From a bacterium (GTDB lineage Bacteria > Pseudomonadota > Alphaproteobacteria > Acetobacterales > Acetobacteraceae): a DNA stretch of 64,000 bases. The first letter of the stretch is position 1. The number at the start of each line of letters is the position of its first letter. A program made the position numbers and the translations under genes. The notes below the pieces were generated by a model. It made no database searches and was not told the origin of the DNA. It saw only the letters and a program-made list of their open reading frames with translations. Below, in pieces: positions 1 to 6,448 of the stretch. The DNA lies in contig JAMFRO010000079.1 in the NCBI GenBank assembly GCA_026224825.1, positions 1 to 64,000 on the forward strand, written 5' to 3'.

Positions 1-69
1 GCTGATCCGCAGTGGAAAAGCATGTGGATGGCCCTTATCGACGAAAGCTCGTTCCGCCGGGTTCGATAG
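1..69 (+). CDS. Possible 3' end of a gene cut by the window edge
   Basis: The first 22 codons are open in frame 1 and end in TAG at 67-69; the residues end in SSFRRVR. The stretch is too short to recognise a family, and an open frame of this length is expected by chance at this GC content. From 70 to 228 I see no gene, only unremarkable sequence leading into the hairpin element downstream of typA. Confidence 0.25.
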   Translation, partial: ADPQWKSMWMALIDESSFRRVR

Positions 70-228
70 GATGACCGGCAAAAAACATCTTGCCAAATGA
101 TCTGCGATTAAAGAACGAAGGAACAGGTGCCGCTGATCGAACAAAGGAACATGGTTTGAGGGGAAGGTGAGGGGCCTCGCTCCCTTGTTCCCGTTGGGCC
201 CAAAGGCTTCGGATTTCCTGGTCTTCCA

Positions 229-291
229 GAATTGAAAAGGGGCCCGCCCCAGACCGTTGTAACGGCTAGAAGGCAGGCCCCTTTTCAATTC
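229..291. terminator. 16-bp stem bidirectional terminator with nested loop hairpin
   Basis: The arms GAATTGAAAAGGGGCC (229-244) and its exact reverse complement (276-291) enclose a loop that carries its own small hairpin, CCGTT-GT-AACGG. The A- and T-rich arm ends give a run of T on either strand, so it can stop transcription from both sides. It lies downstream of typA on the minus strand. The same architecture recurs near 28319-28392 and 57499-57569. Confidence 0.75.
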
Positions 292-301
292 TTTAAAAAC
301 T

Positions 302-358
302 AATGGGGTCTGGGCCTCAGGCCCAGTGGGGGTCGAGGGGGCAAAGCCCCTCGCCTTT
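302..358. repeat. GC-rich intergenic repeat module (copy 1)
   Basis: This module has two hairpins, CTGGGCCTCAGGCCCAG and GGGGCAAAGCCCC, lying between the terminator and the typA stop codon. A near-identical copy, beginning with the same TAATGGGGTCTGGGCC string, is at about 57574-57632 next to clpA, and an inverted relative is at 57440-57490. It is a dispersed non-coding repeat that sits at gene ends. Confidence 0.7.
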
Positions 359-363
359 TTCCT

Positions 364-2199
364 TTAAGCAGCGTCGTCCGAACGGCGATCCGCCTTCTTG
401 CGCTCGTTCGGGTTCAGATGCTTCTTGCGCAGGCGGATGGCGCCCGGTGTCACTTCCACCAGCTCGTCATCTTCCACGTACGCAATCGCCTGTTCCAGAG
501 ACATACGGCGGGGCGGCACCAGCAGCAGCGCCTCATCCTTGCCGGCGGCGCGGATGTTGGTCAGCTTCTTCTCGCGCACCGGGTTCACGTCCAGGTCGTT
601 CTCACGGCTATGCTCGCCGAGGATCATCCCCACGTAAACCTTCTCGCCCGGGTTCACGAACAGCGCGCCACGGTCCTGCAGCGAGAACAGCGAATACTGC
701 ACGGCCTCGCCATCCTCGGACGAGATCAGCGCGCCATTACGGCGGCCCTCGATCTTGCCTTTCCACGGGCCATAGCCCGCGAACAGACGGTTCATCACGC
801 CCGTACCGCGCGTATCGGTCAAAAACTCGCCATGGTAGCCAATCAGCCCGCGCGACGGGATGCGGAACGTCAAACGCTGCTTGCCGCCGCCGGAGGGGCG
901 GATATCGGACAGCTCGCCCTTGCGGCGCGACATCTTATCCACAACCGAACCAGCATAGGGCTCGTCCACGTCGATCAGAACCTCTTCATACGGCTCTTCA
1001 CGCTCCTTGGTCTCCGCATTGGTGCGGATCAGCACGCGCGGCCGGCCGATGGTCAGCTCAAACCCCTCGCGGCGCATCTGCTCGATCAGCACGCCGAGCT
1101 GCAATTCGCCACGCCCGAACACTTCGAACGCATCCGACTCGGTGGAGGCCGTCACCTGAATGGCGACATTGCCCTCAACTTCCGAGAACAAACGGTCGCG
1201 GATCTGGCGCGAGGTCACCTTCTTGCCCTCGCGGCCGCCCAGCGGGCCGTCGTTGATGCGGAAGGTCATGGAAAGCGTCGGCGGGTCGATCGGGGTGGCG
1301 GCCAGCGGGGTCGTCACTTCCGGCGAGCAGATGGTGTAAGGAATGGTGGCATCCGACAGCCCGGCCACGGCGACGATATCGCCGGCGGAAACCTCATCCA
1401 CCGCCACGCGCTCCAACCCACGGAAGGAGAGCAGCTTGGTCAAACGGCCGGTTTCAACCACCTTACCGTCCAGGTCCAGCACCTTCACCGGCATGTTCAG
1501 CGTCGCACGGCCCTGCTCAACGCGGCCGGTCAGCACGCGGCCCAGGAACGTATCGGCCTCCAGAATGGTCGCAACCATGGCAAACGGCGCCTCAACATCC
1601 AGCGCCGGGGCTTTCACATGGCTCAGGATCAAGTCGAACAGCGGCGTCAGGCTCTCGCGCGGGTCGTCCAGATTGGCCACGGCCCAGCCCTGGCGGCCCG
1701 AGGCGAACAGCATCGGGAAGTCGAGCTGCTCCTCATTGGCATCCAGCGAGGCGAACAAATCGAACATCTCGTTATGCACGTCATCCGGGCGGGCATCGCC
1801 ACGGTCGATCTTGTTCACAACCACAATCGGCTTCAGGCCACGCGCCAGGGCCTTGCCCAGCACGAACTTGGTCTGCGGCAGCACGCCCTCGGCGGCATCC
1901 ACCAGGATCACGGCGCCATCCACCATGCTCAAAATACGCTCCACCTCGCCGCCGAAATCGGCATGGCCTGGGGTGTCGACGATGTTGATCCGCGTGTCTT
2001 TCCACACCACCGAGGCAACCTTGGCGAGAATGGTGATGCCGCGCTCTTTTTCGAGGTCATTGCGGTCCAGCGCCCGCTCCACCACAGCCTGGTGGGCGGC
2101 ATAAGCGCCGGATTGCTTCAGCAACTGGTCGGTGAGCGTGGTCTTGCCATGGTCAACGTGTGCGATGATGGCGACGTTGCGAATTTTAGGCGCGGACAT
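364..2199 (-). CDS. typA: Ribosome-binding translational GTPase TypA/BipA
   Basis: TypA (BipA) is a 611-residue translational GTPase that binds the 70S ribosome and supports ribosome assembly and growth under stress and cold. The G1 motif HVDHGKT is at residues 14-20, followed by the G2/G3 features RGITI and DTPGHADF and the G4 motif NKID. The domain II-V and C-terminal TypA-specific region (GEFLTDTRGTG) are also visible. Length matches the family. The start is ATG at 2199, preceded by AGGTAG. It appears to be monocistronic, followed by a strong terminator hairpin at 229-291. A hairpin lies 12 bases upstream of the start. Confidence 0.97.
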   Translation of the reverse strand: MSAPKIRNVAIIAHVDHGKTTLTDQLLKQSGAYAAHQAVVERALDRNDLEKERGITILAKVASVVWKDTRINIVDTPGHADFGGEVERILSMVDGAVILVDAAEGVLPQTKFVLGKALARGLKPIVVVNKIDRGDARPDDVHNEMFDLFASLDANEEQLDFPMLFASGRQGWAVANLDDPRESLTPLFDLILSHVKAPALDVEAPFAMVATILEADTFLGRVLTGRVEQGRATLNMPVKVLDLDGKVVETGRLTKLLSFRGLERVAVDEVSAGDIVAVAGLSDATIPYTICSPEVTTPLAATPIDPPTLSMTFRINDGPLGGREGKKVTSRQIRDRLFSEVEGNVAIQVTASTESDAFEVFGRGELQLGVLIEQMRREGFELTIGRPRVLIRTNAETKEREEPYEEVLIDVDEPYAGSVVDKMSRRKGELSDIRPSGGGKQRLTFRIPSRGLIGYHGEFLTDTRGTGVMNRLFAGYGPWKGKIEGRRNGALISSEDGEAVQYSLFSLQDRGALFVNPGEKVYVGMILGEHSRENDLDVNPVREKKLTNIRAAGKDEALLLVPPRRMSLEQAIAYVEDDELVEVTPGAIRLRKKHLNPNERKKADRRSDDAA

Positions 2200-2211
2200 A
2201 GAGACTACCTA

Positions 2212-2234
2212 GCGGTTTGAGCAAACCAAACCGC
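2212..2234 (-). promoter_or_regulatory. Hairpin in the typA 5' leader
   Basis: An 8-bp perfect stem, GCGGTTTG paired with CAAACCGC around a 7-base loop, lies directly upstream of the typA ribosome binding site. Its position could let it influence translation initiation. It has no T-tract after it, so a terminator role is unlikely. A regulatory role is inference only. Confidence 0.4.
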
Positions 2235-2338
2235 CGCATTGCATATGCTTTGCGGACAGAGCGGTCTGTTCGTTGATGAATTGTGCCCCCGCATAGCGAT
2301 ATCGCACCGCAAAAGCGAGGGTAAAATCCACACTAAAT

Positions 2339-2370
2339 CGGAATAGGGGCCTTGCGTGGCCCCTATTCCG
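2339..2370. terminator. 13-bp stem hairpin downstream of the small secreted protein gene
   Basis: CGGAATAGGGGCC and its exact reverse complement enclose a 6-base loop. It lies between the end of the gene at 2398-2706 and the typA leader, so it probably stops or stabilises that transcript. The T-tract is poor on the minus strand, so it may be a stability hairpin rather than a full intrinsic terminator. Confidence 0.55.
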
Positions 2371-2397
2371 CCTGCCAGCCTGGGTTTTTGGCGAGAC

Positions 2398-2706
2398 CTA
2401 CGGGCTGGTGCTGCCTGTCGCCGGAGCGGTTTTGCCGGCCGACCCGCCGGCAGGCGTCTCCACCGGGGCCGTACCATTCTCAGCACCCGGCGCGCCGGCG
2501 GCCGCACTATTGCTGCTGCCGGGTGGAGCGCCTGGCACAGTGGCAACCGTGCCGGAGGGCGCATTGGGAACGGTCTTGCCGGCGGAGCCGCCGGCGGGCG
2601 TCTCCATGGAATTAGTGCCGTTCTCCGCGGGCGGGGCCATGGTCTGGGCACAGGCCATGCCGGCGGTGAGGAATAACGCGGCCGAAGCCAGTAGAATTTT
2701 GCGCAT
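2398..2706 (-). CDS. Small secreted low-complexity protein with internal duplication
   Basis: This 102-residue protein has a clear Sec signal peptide (MRKILLASAALFLTAGMACA, cleavage after ACA) followed by a mature region rich in Gly, Ala, Pro, Ser and Thr. A block of the form NGT...ETPAGGSAGKT occurs twice, about 48 residues apart, showing an internal duplication. I chose ATG at 2706 because GGAG sits 6 bases upstream; an in-frame ATG at 2718 lies on top of that GGAG. It is divergent from the transglycosylase gene at 2853. No family is recognised. It is probably a periplasmic or surface-exposed protein of unknown role. Confidence 0.65.
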   Translation of the reverse strand: MRKILLASAALFLTAGMACAQTMAPPAENGTNSMETPAGGSAGKTVPNAPSGTVATVPGAPPGSSNSAAAGAPGAENGTAPVETPAGGSAGKTAPATGSTSP

Positions 2707-2852
2707 GAACATCTCCATTTTTCAAATTTGCCTACAAAACCTGGGGATGACCGCGCCGATGCCAAGATTGTTTAGGTCTCGAAGCTATTAAACCCTCGTC
2801 ATGGCCCTATACATTGCGTTAAGGAAATGCTGGGACTTCACGAGGAAATACA

Positions 2853-3584
2853 TTGAAGAGGCTGGGTTTCATCATAGCCCTAAGCGCAACCGCCCTGGCC
2901 GCCACCCTGGCCACGGCCGGTGCCGCGCGCGCGGATATACCGGATGCAGCGGCCTGCAGCGCCGCCGGGCACCAGGCCGAGCAGAGCGGCGCCATGCCGC
3001 AGAACCTCCTCGTCTCCATAGGCATGGTGGAAAGTGGGAGGGCCGACCCGCTCACCGGCCACGTCGCCCCCTGGCCCTGGACCGTGAATGCCGACGGCCA
3101 AGGCCAATATTTCCAAACCAAGGAACAAGCCGAAGCCTTCGTCCGCTTCGCCGAAGCCTCCGGCGCGCACGATGTCGACGTCGGCTGCTTCCAGATCTCC
3201 CTGCAAAGCCACCCCGATGCCTTCGCCACACTCGACGACGCCTTCGACCCCGCCCAGAACGCCGCCTATGCCGCCCGCTTCCTGGGCCAGTTGAAAAGCC
3301 GCACCGGCAACTGGAACACCGCCATAGCCGACTACCACTCCGCCCTGCCCGACCTGGGCCTGCCCTACCAGCGCCTGGTCCTCGCCGCCTGGAAACGCAT
3401 CGGCAACCTGCCCTTCGGCATCAACGACGACGAAGATGCCACCCAACAAGCCAACTACATCCCCCCCGACGCCGGCATCATCCTGCAATCCGCCGCCGCC
3501 AAAGCCATCCACGTCTACTCCATGCTCGACACCACCAACACCCCCGCCCACGCCGGCCTGCCCCGGGTCATCTACGGAGATTGA
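2853..3584 (+). CDS. Periplasmic lytic transglycosylase (SLT domain)
   Basis: A 243-residue exported protein of the soluble lytic transglycosylase type, expected to cleave the MurNAc-GlcNAc bond of peptidoglycan in the periplasm. Residues 1-27 form a signal peptide ending in ARA. The catalytic-type region reads SIGMVESGR (the Glu is the expected acid), then DVGCFQISLQ, which matches the GxxQI/QIS motif, then the Asn/Ala-rich helix before LGQLKSRTGNW and the YHS/RL region. The start is TTG at 2853 with GAGGA 6 bases upstream; there is no ATG or GTG better placed. It is monocistronic and divergent from the small secreted gene. The subfamily cannot be fixed from sequence alone. Confidence 0.85.
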   Translation: MKRLGFIIALSATALAATLATAGAARADIPDAAACSAAGHQAEQSGAMPQNLLVSIGMVESGRADPLTGHVAPWPWTVNADGQGQYFQTKEQAEAFVRFAEASGAHDVDVGCFQISLQSHPDAFATLDDAFDPAQNAAYAARFLGQLKSRTGNWNTAIADYHSALPDLGLPYQRLVLAAWKRIGNLPFGINDDEDATQQANYIPPDAGIILQSAAAKAIHVYSMLDTTNTPAHAGLPRVIYGD

Positions 3585-3643
3585 GTTTTAGAGAGTTGTT
3601 TTAAATCAACTGATTGTGCTGAGCATTCTGAGAGGGGCGGGAG

Positions 3644-4054
3644 TTATGGTGCCCGTGCGACTACAGGAGGAATGCGAGCCAAAAGATCTTTGAGTTGCGT
3701 ATTGACTTGAATTAGCAAATCATTCGAATTTTCGAGCTTGGTCGAAAGGTCACTATCAACACTATCAATGCGCGTATTTACACCATCGACCTTGCTACCC
3801 ATGCTGTCGTTCTGAGCATCTAACTTGTCATCAAGATGCATATAGCCCGCACCGAAAGCCAGTATCAGAAAGAGAAAGGCTGCAATGAACGCGGCCAAGA
3901 GCTTTCTGATATCGTCGCGGCTGTCCTTAAGGGTCGGCTCCAAAGCCTTGATGATTTGGTTTGTTTGAGCGCTTGTTGTTGAAATAGACTCAGGTGCACC
4001 TACCGCGCCAACGGTGCTTGTTACAGACGGCGGTGAGGTAGGGGTAACGCTCAT
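3644..4054 (-). CDS. Small single-pass membrane protein with C-terminal coiled coil
   Basis: A 136-residue protein with no recognised family. It has a Ser/Thr-rich cytoplasmic N-terminus (about 1-30), a charged segment, one transmembrane helix (LLAAFIAAFLFLILAFGAGY, about 53-72), and a heptad-like tail rich in Asp, Leu and Asn that suggests a coiled coil. I start it at ATG 4054; a TTG start at 4072 would overlap the preceding gene. It begins 8 bases after the stop of the 96-residue gene and is probably translated with it. Base composition is lower in GC than in the neighbouring envelope genes, which suggests recent acquisition. Confidence 0.65.
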   Translation of the reverse strand: MSVTPTSPPSVTSTVGAVGAPESISTTSAQTNQIIKALEPTLKDSRDDIRKLLAAFIAAFLFLILAFGAGYMHLDDKLDAQNDSMGSKVDGVNTRIDSVDSDLSTKLENSNDLLIQVNTQLKDLLARIPPVVARAP

Positions 4055-4061
4055 TGCATGC

Positions 4062-4352
4062 TTACCCGCCAAGAGAGCCCAAATTTGGCTGCCCGCTGTT
4101 TTGTGTCGTCAGCCATTCCCATATATTTTTGTCGTGCCAACCATTCCAGTTAATGATGTGCAACACCATAGCTCTTCCGAGCTTTCCACCTGGAAGGCCA
4201 ATTTTTTCACTAATCTGCTGAGTGGTAGCCTTGGCCTCAGATACAAAAAACTGACCCGGTGCGGCCTCGTAATAGCGATCGGGAAATTGTGCTATTATGG
4301 CATCCTTGAGCAGTTGATTAGGCTCTGGCGCAATGACAGCGAATATTTGCAT
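4062..4352 (-). CDS. Hypothetical 96-residue protein, possible ferredoxin-like fold
   Basis: Unrecognised small soluble protein. The predicted order of segments (QIFAVIAP strand, LLKDAIIAQF helix, YYEA and QFFVSE strands, TQQISEKIGL helix, AMVLHIINW strand) fits a beta-alpha-beta-beta-alpha-beta layout, seen in Cas2-like and SinR-like small proteins; this is a reading of the sequence, not a fold search. It ends in an aromatic-rich tail (WNGWHDKNIWEWL). It lies directly upstream of the coiled-coil membrane protein and the two appear to form one transcription unit. The bases upstream, 4353-4567, hold no gene and are AT-rich. Confidence 0.6.
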   Translation of the reverse strand: MQIFAVIAPEPNQLLKDAIIAQFPDRYYEAAPGQFFVSEAKATTQQISEKIGLPGGKLGRAMVLHIINWNGWHDKNIWEWLTTQNSGQPNLGSLGG

Positions 4353-4567
4353 AATGCCTATTTGGTTGTTCGTGGGTCATCAGTCAAACGATAGCAGCCT
4401 TTGTAATGCATTTCGATCAAGATGCTTGATCAAGTCAAGCAATGCCCATCACGAATGTGGATCACATTACTACCATACTCAACAGCACGTTGAAATACAG
4501 TTAAAATTATAGGTTGAAGGGAGCTGATTATTTCAAATCGCGGCAAGGTAGCGGTTGCCAGTAAGGC

Positions 4568-5146
4568 TTAGGCAAACTTCAGCAGCATGAACCCAACCAC
4601 CACCAGCATCCCAACCGAAGCTGTCACCAGCCCCAGGCGTTTTTCGATGAACTCCCGGGCTGGTTCGCCGAAATAGCGGAGCAGTGTGGCTTCCAGGAAG
4701 AAGCGTGCGCCGCGGCTGACGAGGCTGAGGGCGATGAAGGCGGCAAAATTGAATTTGGCCGCACCGCAGGCGATGGTGATAACCGGGTAGGGGATGGGCA
4801 GGAGCGCCTGCATGAGGATGATGGCGCCGCCCCAATGCGCGAAGCCGGCCTGGAAGGCGGCGAAGCCGGATTCATAATGGTAGAGATGGATGATCGGCTG
4901 GGCGAGTTTGTTGAACAGCGCGTAGCCAGTGAAATAGCCGAACCCGCCGCCCAGCACGCTTGCGATGGTGGTGATGGCGGCGAAGCGCCAGGCCAGGCGG
5001 GGCCGGGCCAGGCCCATGGGCAGCAGCAATATATCGGGCGGGATGGGCAGGAAGATCGCCTCGGCGAAGGCGATGGCGAACAGCCAGAGCGCGGCCGTGG
5101 GCCGTGCCGCAAGGGCGATGACTGCATCGTAAACGCGGCGCAGCAT
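4568..5146 (-). CDS. YqaA/DedA-family (VTT domain) inner-membrane protein
   Basis: A 192-residue multi-pass membrane protein of the SNARE-associated/VTT superfamily, closest in feel to YqaA. It shows the family features: a re-entrant region with PIPPDILLLPMG (about 33-44), a glycine-rich segment GGGFGYFTGY, and ALLPIPYPVITIACGAAKFN with conserved prolines. DedA-type proteins act in lipid or undecaprenyl-phosphate flipping and membrane energetics; the exact role of this branch is unknown. It follows surA by 3 bases on the minus strand and is therefore likely the last gene of the lptF-lptG-lptD-surA operon. Confidence 0.85.
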   Translation of the reverse strand: MLRRVYDAVIALAARPTAALWLFAIAFAEAIFLPIPPDILLLPMGLARPRLAWRFAAITTIASVLGGGFGYFTGYALFNKLAQPIIHLYHYESGFAAFQAGFAHWGGAIILMQALLPIPYPVITIACGAAKFNFAAFIALSLVSRGARFFLEATLLRYFGEPAREFIEKRLGLVTASVGMLVVVGFMLLKFA

Positions 5147-5149
5147 GGC

Positions 5150-6448
5150 CTAGTTGTTCTGCGTGATCATGGCGCGGTGGCGCAGGATATCCAGCAATTG
5201 CTGCGACTCCAGATCCACCCGGCGGCTGACGATGGTATTGGCGATATCGTCATCGGAGGGCAGCGCCGCGGCGGCCAGGCCGCGCGAGCAGACCATCACC
5301 ACGGACACGCCGGCCTGTTGCACCAGCGGCGGGCTGGCCTTGTTGAGCGGCAGGCTGCCGAGCAGCGTCTGGAAGGTGGCCGGGGTTACGGTTGCCAGCG
5401 CCACCGGGCCGGGGTCGGCGGGGTGAACATTGCCGTATTGCGTGTTCAGCGCCGCCACGGCATCGCAGCTCGTCAGCGTCTTCACCTGGCCGGCGAGTTT
5501 GGTGATCACCGCCGCCTGGGCCGGGCCGACCTGGCCATTGCTGATGGGCGACGGATAGGACACAAAAACCTGGCGCAGGTTCAGCGTCATCTGCGGCTGG
5601 TCGCCGATCTCGTGCTTGTCCTGCAACTGCACGATCTCATAGCCGCCCGGCACGCGGATGGGGTTGGAGATGGCGCCGACCGGCATGTTCTGTACCGTGG
5701 TGGCCACGGCCGGGTCCATCTGGCTGGTCGGGATATAGCCGAGATCGCCGCCGGAGAGTGCCGTCTGCGCCTGGCTGAACTGCGCCGCGACCACGGGGAA
5801 GGGCGCGCCGGCGCGCAACTGGGCGATGACGGTATTGGCGAAATTCTGCGCCGGCGTGTCATCGCTCGGGTCGGTCACGGGCACGAAGATTTCGGCCAGA
5901 TGGTATTTGGTGCTGCCAAGCTCGGCCTTCAGCGCGCTCTTCTCGGCATTCATATCGCCCGGCGTGGGCGAGAGTCCGGGCCCGAGCACCTGGTGCAGCA
6001 CGGCCTGCCAGCCAAGCTCGGTGCGGATTTGCGACAGCAAAGTGCTGAACGGCACGCCCGCCGCCCCGAGATGCTGGCGCAGCGCACCTTGCGGCATGTT
6101 GTTGTTCTGCTCGATATGCCCGATCGCCGCGGCGACATCGGCATCGGTGACGTTGATGTTGAGTTTGGTGATCTCCTGCTGCTGCAGCGTCTGGTCGACG
6201 AGCTGTTTGGTCACCTGCGGGGCCAGGCGCGTCAGCGCATCCGGCGTGGGGTTGATGCCCATGGTCACAGCCAGCAACAGGGCCCGGCCGGCGACATCCT
6301 GGGTGGTGATGACCTGGCCATTGACCACGGCGGCGATGCCGGAGGAATCGGGTGCCAGAGCAGGGACCGCAGGCGCCACGGTTTGGGCCAAAGCCGGGGC
6401 GGCCATGCTGAGGGAGCCAAGCAAGGCGGCGCGGAACAAAAGTTTCAT
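5150..6448 (-). CDS. surA: Periplasmic chaperone/peptidyl-prolyl isomerase SurA
   Basis: A 432-residue exported chaperone that escorts beta-barrel proteins such as LptD to the outer membrane. The signal peptide (1-21, ending ALA) is followed by a SurA N-terminal domain with VNGQVITTQDVAGRALLL, then two parvulin-type rotamase regions; the first carries YHLAEIFVPV...LRAGAPFPVVAAQFS and GGDLGYIP, typical of PpiC/parvulin folds. The ATG at 6448 overlaps the lptD stop by 4 bases (ATGA), so translation is coupled. Its gene order with lptD is the usual one in proteobacteria and fits the functional partnership of the two products. Confidence 0.93.
   Translation of the reverse strand: MKLLFRAALLGSLSMAAPALAQTVAPAVPALAPDSSGIAAVVNGQVITTQDVAGRALLLAVTMGINPTPDALTRLAPQVTKQLVDQTLQQQEITKLNINVTDADVAAAIGHIEQNNNMPQGALRQHLGAAGVPFSTLLSQIRTELGWQAVLHQVLGPGLSPTPGDMNAEKSALKAELGSTKYHLAEIFVPVTDPSDDTPAQNFANTVIAQLRAGAPFPVVAAQFSQAQTALSGGDLGYIPTSQMDPAVATTVQNMPVGAISNPIRVPGGYEIVQLQDKHEIGDQPQMTLNLRQVFVSYPSPISNGQVGPAQAAVITKLAGQVKTLTSCDAVAALNTQYGNVHPADPGPVALATVTPATFQTLLGSLPLNKASPPLVQQAGVSVVMVCSRGLAAAALPSDDDIANTIVSRRVDLESQQLLDILRHRAMITQNN

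Noticed and set aside
418..2220. Long open frame (600 codons) on the plus strand across typA
   Set aside because: It lies opposite typA, whose motifs are unmistakable; the antisense frame is His/Arg/Gly-rich and comes from the high third-position GC. The same holds for long antisense frames over 4835-6529, 6490-8694, 28361-31570, 40809-42041 and 47742-49406.
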